Below are positions 17,382-24,698 of a stretch of DNA of 64,000 nt, piece by piece. Source of the DNA: G963677325 sp963810555 (GTDB lineage: Bacteria > Bacteroidota > Bacteroidia > Bacteroidales > Prolixibacteraceae). Made by a program: the position numbers and the translations under genes. Below the pieces are notes generated by a model. The model searched no databases. It saw nothing but the letters and a program-made list of their open reading frames with translations, and had not been told where the DNA came from. Every line of letters starts with the position of its first letter. Positions within the stretch are counted from its first letter, which is position 1. Where the stretch lies: positions 310,001 through 374,000 of the forward strand of contig CAWENX010000005.1 in the NCBI GenBank assembly GCA_963810555.1, given 5' to 3'.

Positions 17382-18230
17382 ATGGCAAAGACCACAACAG
17401 CAGATAAAGTTCATAATAAAATATGTTTTATTATTTCACCTATTGGTTCTGATAACTCTGAATCAAGGAGAAAAGCTGATGGGCTGATTAATTCGGTAAT
17501 TAGACCGGTTCTGACAACTGCCGGTTATAATGTAATTCCACCACATGAAATTGATACACCAGGTTCAATTACCAGACAAGTTATTCAACATCTACTGGAT
17601 GACGAGTTAGTTATCGCAAATCTTACTGAACTAAATCCGAATGTGATGTATGAATTAGCCGTTAGGCATTCAAAACGTCTCCCTGTGGTTTGTCTAGTTG
17701 AGGAGGGTACTAAACTTCCTTTTGATATTGCTACAGAAAGGACTATTTTTTATTCAAATGATATGGCCGGAGTTGAAATATTAAAGCCTAAACTATTAAA
17801 GGCTATTAAAGAAGCTGTTGAAGATCAAGAACCAGATAATCCAGTTTATAGAGCCGTTAGTGATAGTATTATGAGGGAAGTAGCAATAAAAGACGATGCT
17901 CAATCATATATTTTGACTAGGCTTGATGAAATTAGTTCTAAACTAAATAGGCTTCAAACTTCAAATAACGAAAACTCGTTTCCAAGAAGAACAGCAAATT
18001 TATTATTGCTAATTTCTAAGAATGGTGAAAAGATGAATCCTCAAGAGATATGGAAAGAAATCATCGAAAAATTGAATTTTGGAGTTCATATTCAAAAATA
18101 CTATGATCATGAAGATGGTCTAAAAATTGAAATTGAAACATTAATTCCTGCAGGTGTTAGAGACGCACAAATATTAGCTGATGCTTTTGTTGAAAGAGGA
18201 TACGTTATTGAAAAGTATATTTTGTATTAA
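17382..18230 (+). CDS. Nucleoside 2-deoxyribosyltransferase/TIR-like protein
   Basis: A 282-residue protein. The N-terminal domain (about 12-145) has the nucleoside deoxyribosyltransferase-like Rossmann pattern: ICFIISPIGSD, a conserved Arg stretch, a GY...PPHEID segment, LVIANLTELNPNVMYELAVRH with the candidate catalytic Glu at residue 91, and LPVVCLVEEG...LPFDIA. This fold is shared with TIR NAD-hydrolases and many members sit in phage-defence settings. The second part (about 165-282) is helical then alpha/beta and is unassigned; it could be the sensor. AT-rich, second gene of a pair with the TPR protein. Cleavage of NAD or nucleotides is plausible inference, not shown. Confidence 0.65.
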   Translation: MAKTTTADKVHNKICFIISPIGSDNSESRRKADGLINSVIRPVLTTAGYNVIPPHEIDTPGSITRQVIQHLLDDELVIANLTELNPNVMYELAVRHSKRLPVVCLVEEGTKLPFDIATERTIFYSNDMAGVEILKPKLLKAIKEAVEDQEPDNPVYRAVSDSIMREVAIKDDAQSYILTRLDEISSKLNRLQTSNNENSFPRRTANLLLLISKNGEKMNPQEIWKEIIEKLNFGVHIQKYYDHEDGLKIEIETLIPAGVRDAQILADAFVERGYVIEKYILY

Positions 18231-18250
18231 TATCTTGAATTAAGAATTTA

Positions 18251-18361
18251 AATCATGATCCTGAACTTGCTAAGCTTGAAAAAGAAGCAAAAGCTGCTAA
18301 AATTGGCCTTTGGTTGCAACCTAATCCGGTTCAGCCTTGGAAGTTTAGAAGTAAATTATAA
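18251..18361 (+). pseudogene. C-terminal remnant of a thermonuclease (SNase-like) gene
   Basis: The frame reads NHDPELAKLEKEAKAAKIGLW, then LQPNPVQPWKFRSKL and a TAA at 18359-18361. The LE-EAKAAKIGLW-PNP-PW-R pattern is the typical end of staphylococcal-nuclease-fold proteins of about 150-200 residues. The frame has a stop at 18236-18238 and no start codon, so only the last 36-40 codons survive. It lies between two AT-rich accessory genes and marks deletion or replacement at this site. Confidence 0.75.
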
Positions 18362-18376
18362 ATTTATATTTAATAT

Positions 18377-19414
18377 ATGGAAAAGAAATATTTAGAACAG
18401 TTTATATCTTTATTTGATGCTCTTTATAGTGCATCTTCATTATTAATTGATGAAAAAAAACCGCCTTTCGATTTTGAGGATAAAGATTTAAATAAACTAT
18501 TTTCAAAAGTAAAAAAAAATAGTATCGAATATGTAAAAAAGGCTTGTAAAAAAGCTGATGCAATTTTTATGGAACCTGATATGACTGGCTTACTTCGAAA
18601 CGTACTAAATGAAATTGAATTAAACCTTTATTCATCAACATTGGAAAACAGGATTATTTATTTAAAATCTATTTTAATTGAATTTTTTAATATTTCTCCA
18701 TATGTTGATCCAAATGTTAAACTTGATAAGCAATCAATTCATTATAATAATTATAAAGCAGCTCTATTTCCAATAATAAAACTAATACGAGATGATAGGC
18801 TTTCATATGATGATTTTTCGGTTCCAGAAAGGTACATTATTTTTTGTCATGAATTAGTAGATATATTTTTTTGCTATCTTGATGTTAAATGTTTGATTTT
18901 AGGGATTGATTTAATGGCAATTCAAAAGGAAATGAATATTAGTGTTTATATTAAACGTGATACAAATTTTCTTTACGGTAAAGGATTTGAAAATATTATT
19001 AAACAATTTACTGCTAAACAATTTGAAATTAACAAAAACAATAATCAATCAGAATTTAAAAAATCAAAAAAAGATGTTACAAAAGAAACTTTAAATCTAA
19101 GAAAGATTTTTTATGATAATTCTGAATACGATTTTGTTATGAAACTCTTAACTAAGCATAAATTCATAGATCCTGATACTTACAGATGGGTCGATAAAGA
19201 AAAAAGCAATAATGGTACTGTTGTATATTTGGTAGATTATTTATCTTCAAAAGGTTATTATCCAACATTAAGCCTTAATGATAAAAAGGAATTGATTCTT
19301 AATACTTTTGGCCTTGATATATCAATGAGTACAATTAAACAGTATAAAGAACCAAAACCAAATCCATTTATCTTTATTCCAGCATCACCTACTTATTTAG
19401 AAAAGATTCGTTAA
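18377..19414 (+). CDS. Unrecognised 345-residue accessory protein
   Basis: I do not recognise the family. It is a Lys/Asn-rich, mostly helical protein without signal peptide. Residues 1-190 look like a helical bundle; a polar low-complexity linker (about 215-245, NKNNNQSEFKKSKKD) separates it from a C-terminal domain with RWVDKEKSNNGTVVYLVDYL and TFGLDISMSTIKQYK, which has the feel of a helix-turn-helix or conserved C-terminal module of Bacteroidetes mobile-element proteins. Base composition matches the TPR/NDT-like pair. It starts 16 bases after the thermonuclease remnant and could either belong to the accessory island or be the first gene of the mobile module downstream. Confidence 0.6.
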   Translation: MEKKYLEQFISLFDALYSASSLLIDEKKPPFDFEDKDLNKLFSKVKKNSIEYVKKACKKADAIFMEPDMTGLLRNVLNEIELNLYSSTLENRIIYLKSILIEFFNISPYVDPNVKLDKQSIHYNNYKAALFPIIKLIRDDRLSYDDFSVPERYIIFCHELVDIFFCYLDVKCLILGIDLMAIQKEMNISVYIKRDTNFLYGKGFENIIKQFTAKQFEINKNNNQSEFKKSKKDVTKETLNLRKIFYDNSEYDFVMKLLTKHKFIDPDTYRWVDKEKSNNGTVVYLVDYLSSKGYYPTLSLNDKKELILNTFGLDISMSTIKQYKEPKPNPFIFIPASPTYLEKIR

Positions 19415-19433
19415 AATATAAGATTGTATTTTT

Positions 19434-19456
19434 TGTACTTTTTGTACAATTGTACA
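19434..19456. promoter_or_regulatory. Candidate operator, TGTACAATTGTACA palindrome
   Basis: A perfect 14-base palindrome (19443-19456) preceded by a third TGTAC at 19434-19438, just upstream of a good promoter. The symmetric half-sites suggest a dimeric repressor or activator controlling the module that starts at 19532. Confidence 0.5.
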
Positions 19457-19474
19457 TTTTATACAGTCAAAATA

Positions 19475-19506
19475 TTGTAAATCAACAAATTAATAGTATA
19501 TTTTTG
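19475..19506 (+). promoter_or_regulatory. Promoter of the replication module
   Basis: TTG at 19475-19477, a 21-base spacer and TATTTTTG at 19499-19506 fit the Bacteroidetes promoter. The start codon is only 25 bases downstream of the -7 box. Confidence 0.55.
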
Positions 19507-19532
19507 TAGTCGAACATTTAATTATTCGACTA
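19507..19532 (+). promoter_or_regulatory. 5' hairpin touching the start codon
   Basis: TAGTCGAA (19507-19514) and TTCGACTA (19525-19532) form a perfect 8-bp stem with a 10-base loop. The last A is the A of the ATG at 19532, so the stem would cover the ribosome entry region in the mRNA. Confidence 0.55.
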
Positions 19533-20044
19533 TGAAATCTGTTATTACTAATCAAAATTCCGAAAGTCAGAACAAGCATGAACTGCCAAATTCGGAAAAC
19601 CTCCTAAATGCTTTTAAAGCATTAAAATCCAAAAACCCCCTGTTATGGGAGTTTCTCCCCGGCAAGCCTTACCTGTCCGGATTTCTTAACTGCCCCGAAG
19701 ATAAAGCCGGAGAGTTGATCCAAAGCGGTGTAATCACCCGTTACGAAGACGGCGGAAAGGATTACTACCTGATCTCACAGGTTGTGGCCGCAATTAACAG
19801 TGATCCTTCTCTTCAAAATCTAAACTGGTTATCCTACCGTGACAAGGATCATACGCCGGATGACCCAATCATACATTGGATTAAATGGAAACTGGAAGGG
19901 CGAATCCTGATCAAATTTTTGTTCAGGAATGTGACCTACTACACCTTCGTGAAGCCTGAAATGTGGAGAAGGAATACGAAGATCGGGAATCAAATAATCA
20001 GAGAAATTAACAAACGACTAAAATCAGAAAGAAATGGAAGATGA
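19532..20044 (+). CDS. Unrecognised 170-residue protein, first gene of the replication module
   Basis: No family recognised. The protein is soluble, with a polar N-terminus (about residues 1-20) and a compact body containing NPLLWEFLPGKPYLSGFLNCPE and a segment with EDGGKDYYLISQVV; the C-terminus is basic. A role as a DNA-binding or accessory replication protein is only inferred from position. GC content rises sharply relative to the gene before it. Its end overlaps the next gene by 11 bases, so the two are translationally coupled. Expression is probably regulated by the palindrome and hairpin directly upstream. Confidence 0.6.
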   Translation: MKSVITNQNSESQNKHELPNSENLLNAFKALKSKNPLLWEFLPGKPYLSGFLNCPEDKAGELIQSGVITRYEDGGKDYYLISQVVAAINSDPSLQNLNWLSYRDKDHTPDDPIIHWIKWKLEGRILIKFLFRNVTYYTFVKPEMWRRNTKIGNQIIREINKRLKSERNGR

Positions 20045-21140
20045 TAGGAAGATGTCGTTTTTTTCACCGCCTATAACGAATAAGTATCCTAACGGTGAAA
20101 CGACAATAGCGGTCGTTAAAGAGCTGATACGATCCACGAAGCTTAAACCGATGACTGAAATGGTACGAAAAGGCGAGGCAAATAAGAACGATGTGTGTCC
20201 ATGGATTATATCCACAGGAGTATACAGTTACGGAAATGATGCCGGTATTGAAAAGTTTTCAGGCTGCCCCTCTATAGATATAGACCACACTTCAGAGAGG
20301 TATGGGCTTGATCCCGAAACTGTGAAAAGGCTGCTTGCGGCAGATAAGGTGCTTAATTTTAACCTCCTTAACATCAGCGTGAGCGGGACGGGGGTAAAAG
20401 GAATTTTAACGGTGAAGGGAAGTACAAAGGAGGGGTATGACCGGAATTACAGGATCATTGAGAAGTATATATTAGATACTTACGGAATTAAGATTGATCC
20501 TGCCTGCCGAAATATTTCCCGGGCGTACTATTTGTCTTACGATCCTGATGTGTATTATAATGCGGATGGATTTGTGGAACAGGAGACGTTGAATATGCTG
20601 GAGAAGGAGGAGGTTCACGCAGAGGGCGCAGAGGAGAATGCGAAGGACACAAAGAGTGAAAGTTTCAGGGTTTCAAAGTCACAGGGTTCCAAAGATTTAA
20701 CCACAAAGGGCACGGAGGAGAATGCGAAGGACGCAAAGAGGGCAACCGTAAAGGAGTGCCCCTACGAGGGGGGTAAAACGAATTCGACAGGGGCGCCGGA
20801 ATTTAGTGCGCCCGATTATTCGACCGGGGAACGGCCGAGCGACAGGCTGAACAGATTGCAGGTGATCCATGATCTTGCGGTTGAGGCAGTGAAAAGAATC
20901 GGATGGAAGCAGAAAAGCGAGGAGACATGGACCCGGGCAGGTAAAGACCCGAAAGAGGGCTGTTCTGCGATATGGAACGTATGGGATAAAGAAGGAATAT
21001 GGATATTTACCTGCTTCACTACCAACGGATTACCTTTTAAGGCCAATAAAGGATATTCCGATACGCAGATTTTATGTATCATAAATTACAGGGATAACTG
21101 GATGGATTGTATCAGCGATCTTGCGGCGAGGTTCCTTTAG
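20034..21140 (+). CDS. VirE_N/BT4734-like primase-type protein
   Basis: A 368-residue protein whose first 190 residues match the VirE N-terminal/BT4734-like domain of Bacteroidetes mobile elements: WIISTGVYSYGNDAGIEKFSG, then CPSIDIDHTSE with a primase-like hD-hD pair, FNLLNISVSGTGVKGILTVKG, and IDPACRNISRAYYLSYDPDVYYN. A Lys/Glu-rich linker (about 192-285) is made from intergenic-type repeat sequence read in frame. The C-terminal 85 residues (from LQVIHDLAVEAVKRIGWKQK) form a separate small domain of the kind found in similar proteins. Followed by a RepA-like ATPase, so it probably primes or assists element replication. An alternative start is the Met at 20052. Confidence 0.75.
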   Translation: MEDDRKMSFFSPPITNKYPNGETTIAVVKELIRSTKLKPMTEMVRKGEANKNDVCPWIISTGVYSYGNDAGIEKFSGCPSIDIDHTSERYGLDPETVKRLLAADKVLNFNLLNISVSGTGVKGILTVKGSTKEGYDRNYRIIEKYILDTYGIKIDPACRNISRAYYLSYDPDVYYNADGFVEQETLNMLEKEEVHAEGAEENAKDTKSESFRVSKSQGSKDLTTKGTEENAKDAKRATVKECPYEGGKTNSTGAPEFSAPDYSTGERPSDRLNRLQVIHDLAVEAVKRIGWKQKSEETWTRAGKDPKEGCSAIWNVWDKEGIWIFTCFTTNGLPFKANKGYSDTQILCIINYRDNWMDCISDLAARFL

Positions 21141-21174
21141 GATGACTGAACCGGGATTTATATGATGATATGTT

Positions 21175-21437
21175 CCGTCAGCTAAAGCTGACGGCAAAGG
21201 ATAAGCGCTGACGGCAAAGGATAAACGCTAACGGCAAAGGATAAGAGCTAACGGCAAAGGATAAAATCCTCTGCAAAAGCTAAAGCTGACGGCAAAGGAT
21301 AAGCGCTAACGGCAAAGGATAAAATCCACTGCAAAGGATAAAATCCACTGCAAAGAATAAAATCCACTGCAAAGAATAAAATCCTCTGCAAAAGCTAAAG
21401 CTGACGGCAAAGGATAAACGCTAACGGCAAAGGATAA
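21175..21437. repeat. Hairpin-led array of about 20-bp repeats
   Basis: Begins with the perfect hairpin CCGTCAGCT-aa-AGCTGACGG (21175-21194), then about eleven units of 19-20 bases (plus two 38-base composite units) of two alternating sorts: GCTAACGGCAAAGGATAA and AATCCACTGCAAAGAATAA. All share a GCAAAG(G/A)ATAA end. Units are contiguous, without unique spacers. It fills the whole gap between the VirE_N-like and RepA-like genes. Confidence 0.85.
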
Positions 21438-21478
21438 TTTCAAATTTTACAAAGAATTGTATCCAAATAAAGTATACT

Positions 21479-22564
21479 ATGGAGAATTTATTTATTAATG
21501 ATCCGGTGGCATTGATGCCCTGGAAGAATGAGCCGCCTGTGATTATGGCGGAGGAGCAGGATGCAGGCGGGGAATCGCTGAAAGAGGGTGATGAGACGGT
21601 TAATGCCCTTCCCGAGAGGCTTGCTTTGAGGATGATCAGCATGACGGAAAATTATCCCGAAATAGATTTCCTGCTTGAGAAGGAGGGCGTGGGATGTGTT
21701 TCAGCGGGCGATATCGTGGTGCTGAAAGGCAAGGCAAAGGCGGGAAAGACCACGGCGATGGTGTGCCTTATTACGGCTTTGCTGAAAGGAGAATATCTCG
21801 GATTCAGGGCTGTGAGACATGGGGCAAAAGTGCTGTTTGTGGATACGGAGCAAAACCCCATTAACACATCGATCCTTGCAAAGAAGGTTCACGCGCTGTG
21901 CGGTTTTGAGCCGGACAGGGACCATCCGCGGTTCAGGGTATTTAATTTCAGGGGCGACACGGCACAGCAGCGCAGCCGCCTGCTCGACGAAGCGGTTAAA
22001 TTGTTTACGCCAGACCTGCTGGTGATCGACGGTGCAAAAGACCTGATCGACGGATCGGATATAAACGACCCGAAAGCGAGCGGGAAGGTGATACAGTCGC
22101 TAATGTCGCTTACGAAAATTTACAACCTGGCGATCCTGACGACGCTTCACGAGAATAAGTCGGACGCGAACCTGAGGGGACACGTGGGAACGGAGCTTCT
22201 GAACAAGTGTTCGGAGTGCTGGCAGGTGAGGAAAAACGAGGAAACCTTTGAGACGGAACAGACCGAATGCCGCAATGAACCGGCGGGGGGATTCAGTTTC
22301 CGGTTTAACGGGGAGAAACTGCCTGTTGAGACAGAACATGTGAAAAGGCTGTCGCCTTCGGAGATGGCGGATCAGCGGATAAAAGAGAACTTCATGCTCT
22401 GCCTCCCGCAGGGCACAACACTGAGGTATTCAGAACTTAAAAAGAAGTACACTGATACCGCATCGTGCTCTTCAACTTCAGCAGATAATCATATCTCAAA
22501 GGCGCTCAGGCAAGGATGGCTGAAAAAGTATAAGGAGTATTATTCGTACAACTGCCCCACATGA
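21479..22564 (+). CDS. RepA-like AAA family ATPase (hexameric helicase type)
   Basis: A 361-residue RecA-fold ATPase of the RepA/AAA_25 kind, used as replicative helicase by plasmids and integrative elements. Walker A is GKAKAGKTT (residues 84-92); a conserved VLFVDTEQN strand follows; Walker B is PDLLVIDGAKDL near 180-190; the LAILTTLHENK segment with sensor-like His is near 220. The C-terminal 90 residues contain a small helical domain (ENFMLCLPQGTTLRYSELKKKYTDTASCS), probably winged helix. Taken with the VirE_N-like gene this makes a primase-helicase pair. A 59-bp palindrome begins four bases after the stop. Confidence 0.8.
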   Translation: MENLFINDPVALMPWKNEPPVIMAEEQDAGGESLKEGDETVNALPERLALRMISMTENYPEIDFLLEKEGVGCVSAGDIVVLKGKAKAGKTTAMVCLITALLKGEYLGFRAVRHGAKVLFVDTEQNPINTSILAKKVHALCGFEPDRDHPRFRVFNFRGDTAQQRSRLLDEAVKLFTPDLLVIDGAKDLIDGSDINDPKASGKVIQSLMSLTKIYNLAILTTLHENKSDANLRGHVGTELLNKCSECWQVRKNEETFETEQTECRNEPAGGFSFRFNGEKLPVETEHVKRLSPSEMADQRIKENFMLCLPQGTTLRYSELKKKYTDTASCSSTSADNHISKALRQGWLKKYKEYYSYNCPT

Positions 22565-22567
22565 GAG

Positions 22568-22637
22568 TTACCCCAACCCCAACACCCCACCCCCTATATA
22601 TAGGGGGGTGGGGTTGGTTGGGGTAAGAAGTTTGGGG
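22568..22637 (+). terminator. 59-bp palindrome with G-quadruplex-capable strand
   Basis: TTACCCCAACC...CCCCTATA pairs with TATAGGGGGG...GGTTGGGGTAA (22568-22626) as a long GC-rich hairpin centred on TATATATA, four bases after the RepA-like stop codon. The + strand of the right arm has four runs of four or more G (22603-22637), enough for a quadruplex. No T-run follows, so it may be more than a terminator, for example part of an origin. Confidence 0.55.
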
Positions 22638-22728
22638 TAACCTGAGGCTGCAGGGGTAAAAGAAAATAAGATTGATATCAACAGCTCAGATGTGAGAGAT
22701 GATTGATGAGATTTGAGAGATGAGATTT

Positions 22729-22749
22729 GAGACGCACGCCGTGCGTCTC
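22729..22749. repeat. GAGACG palindrome, copy 1
   Basis: GAGACGCACGCCGTGCGTCTC, 10-bp arms around one central base. Same family at 23144, 24330, 24361, 25613, 52196 and 52289. Confidence 0.8.
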
Positions 22750-22772
22750 TACAACAGGTTAATATTATTACT

Positions 22773-23066
22773 ATGGAAACAGAGATATTCGATATAATAA
22801 AGGCAGTAAACACATTAACGGACAAAGTGATAGAGAACACCGGGAAGATCAATTCGCTTCTGGCGGCGTGGACACAGGTACCCGCGAAGGAATTAAATAA
22901 CCAGTATGTGAACGAGGAAACGGCCTGCGTGATCCTTCACCGAAGCGCCAATACCTTGCTGAATCTGCGAAAGTCGGGCGACCTGCCTTATTTGAAGGTT
23001 GGGAAGAAGGTGCTGTATAAGGTTGAGGATTTGAAGGAGTATCTGGAGGGGAAGTACAGGGGATAG
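22773..23066 (+). CDS. Excisionase-type helix-turn-helix protein
   Basis: A 97-residue protein. The N-terminal 35 residues are a helix with hydrophobic heptads (IIKAVNTLTDKVIENTGKINSLL), likely a dimerising coiled coil. Residues 43-95 form an HTH_17/excisionase-like domain: YVNEETACVILHRSANTLLNLRKSGDLPYLKVGKKVLYKVEDLKEYL, the typical MerR-like winged helix used by Bacteroidetes conjugative and integrative elements. In context it could be the recombination directionality factor or regulator of the module. No integrase is present next to it, which is unusual. Confidence 0.8.
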   Translation: METEIFDIIKAVNTLTDKVIENTGKINSLLAAWTQVPAKELNNQYVNEETACVILHRSANTLLNLRKSGDLPYLKVGKKVLYKVEDLKEYLEGKYRG

Positions 23067-23143
23067 GTCTGAATTAGGATTAAAGGATGGAAGGATGGAA
23101 GGCTAAAGGTCAAAGGTTGAAGGAAGAAGGGGCGGGATAAATA

Positions 23144-23253
23144 AGACGCACGCCGTGTGTCTCAACAGGGTGGTAAAGGGGTATTTTCTTTGCGGATTTT
23201 GCGGGTTTTTCATTGCGGACTTTGCGGGGAAATTTATTCCACAATACGGCACA
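23144..23253 (+). repeat. 110-bp direct repeat, copy 1
   Basis: Runs from AGACGCACGCCGTG to ACAATACGGCACA. The sequence is almost identical to 24362-24471; the few differences fall in the first 25 bases. The pair flanks the outer-membrane barrel gene. Confidence 0.85.
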
Positions 23254-23347
23254 GACGTAAAACCAAAGCCTCTTCGTTAAATCTGAAGGGGAACCAGTAT
23301 GTTTAATCATATTTTTTTCATTGATCAATATAATCTAATAATATTGT

Positions 23348-23355
23348 TATCTTTG
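23348..23355 (+). promoter_or_regulatory. Candidate -7 box for the barrel gene
   Basis: TATCTTTG fits TAnnTTTG, 49 bases before the start codon at 23405. A TTG at 23321 is slightly too far for an ideal -33 element. Confidence 0.4.
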
Positions 23356-23404
23356 TTCAAAGTTGTAAGGCTTTTGTCTGATTATTAAACTAAATTTAAA
23401 TCTT

Positions 23405-24010
23405 ATGAAAACTAAAATTTTTTATGCAATTGCTTTCATCCTGGTTGTTCAGGTCGTTAATGCCCAAACCTTTGGCATAAAAGGCGGTCTCAACTTTGCC
23501 AATATGTCAATTACCTCAAGCGGGATAACCGTTTCGCCTAAGTCTGTTACAGAATTTCACGTGGGTCCCATAGCAGATTTTCAATTAAAAAATGATTTTA
23601 GCCTTAATACGGGACTTCTCTATTCTGTAAAAGGATTTAAGTTCAGCATGGATAGTGAGACTGCCACGGAAACTTTGAATTATCTGGAAATACCAATCAA
23701 TCTTGCTTACAAATTCCCAATAAAAGACAATTCCAAATTTTTTATTCAGGCAGGTCCTTATCTGGCTTACGCAATCAGCGGTAAAGATAAGGTTGGCAGT
23801 GAATCCATGGATGTCGAATTTGGTACAGGGGGCAACAAACGATTTGATTCGGGATTAGGCTTCGGTGCAGGGATCGAATTTGGCAGTATTGTTGCCTCTC
23901 TGAACTATCAGCTTGGTCTGGCAAATGTAATTGATGTAGAGGGATCAGAAGCAAAAAATAAGGTTTTCCAGATTTCTTTGGCGTATATGTTCCCGGCCAA
24001 GAAAAAATAA
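23405..24010 (+). CDS. PorT/OMP_b-brl_2-type outer membrane beta-barrel protein
   Basis: A 201-residue exported protein with a clear signal peptide (MKTKIFYAIAFILVVQVVNAQ). The mature part shows eight alternating amphipathic strands, starting FGIKGGLNFANM and ending VFQISLAYMFPAKKK, the standard pattern of small Bacteroidetes barrels (outer membrane beta-barrel domain 2). Function is unknown; such proteins range from channels to gliding/secretion factors. It is bracketed by two copies of a 110-bp direct repeat and has its own promoter-like box and terminator, so it looks like an independent cassette inserted beside the replication module. Confidence 0.85.
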   Translation: MKTKIFYAIAFILVVQVVNAQTFGIKGGLNFANMSITSSGITVSPKSVTEFHVGPIADFQLKNDFSLNTGLLYSVKGFKFSMDSETATETLNYLEIPINLAYKFPIKDNSKFFIQAGPYLAYAISGKDKVGSESMDVEFGTGGNKRFDSGLGFGAGIEFGSIVASLNYQLGLANVIDVEGSEAKNKVFQISLAYMFPAKKK

Positions 24011-24030
24011 CAAAAATCAGCTCTTAAATT

Positions 24031-24064
24031 AAATGCGGAATAATCAAACGATTCCGCATTTTTT
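24031..24064 (+). terminator. Rho-independent terminator of the barrel gene
   Basis: An 11-bp stem AAATGCGGAAT / ATTCCGCATTT with a 9-base loop, followed by TTTT, 20 bases after the stop codon. Confidence 0.8.
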
Positions 24065-24361
24065 ATTGAATCGCCTTTCTCAGCCGTTGGTAAAACTGTC
24101 CTCTCTTGGGGCCGAATGATGTGCTGATGGAGTGATCCTGAAGGATCGGGACAAGTTGTGCTGATTGGGTGATTGATAAGGGTTCACGCGAAGAACGCGA
24201 AGAAGGCGAAAGGAACGCAAAGAGAGAGATGAGATATGTGAGATTAGATGCCCCGGATTAAAACACCGGGGTAATTTATGTATTGAAACCCGGGATACGT
24301 ATAAAAAGAGAAGCGCACCGAATAAAAGGAGACGCACGCCGTGAAATAGAAATATGATTTG

Positions 24362-24471
24362 AGACGCACGCCGTGCGTCTCTACAGGGTGGTAAAGGGGT
24401 ATTTTCTTTGCGGATTTTGCGGGTTTTTCATTGCGGACTTTGCGGGGAAATTTATTCCACAATACGGCACA
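24362..24471 (+). repeat. 110-bp direct repeat, copy 2
   Basis: Second copy of 23144-23253, starting inside a complete GAGACG palindrome (24361-24381). Confidence 0.85.
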
Positions 24472-24668
24472 ATACCCCACATATAATGCTGATTAAGAAT
24501 AAAATAAGCCTTATTTTTTGTATCTTTATTATCATCCGCAGAGGGGAGATTTCAGGTCAAAATCAGGACTAACCCGGGAGTAGAGTTGATATAGAGTTGA
24601 ATTAGACCTAAAGCGGAGGAAAATCAATTGACAATTGATAATTGACAATTGACAATTATGATGTGCTA

Positions 24669-24698
24669 ATGTGCTACCCCCGGCCCCTAAAGGAGAGG
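24669..24698 (-). repeat. GC-rich repeat, copy 3 (inverted)
   Basis: Reverse complement of the 16154-16183 element with one or two base changes. Together the copies bracket about 8.4 kb including the accessory island and the replication module. Confidence 0.65.

Noticed and set aside
21175..21437. CRISPR array
   Set aside because: The units are contiguous 19-20-base repeats of two alternating types with no unique spacers, and no cas gene is in the window.
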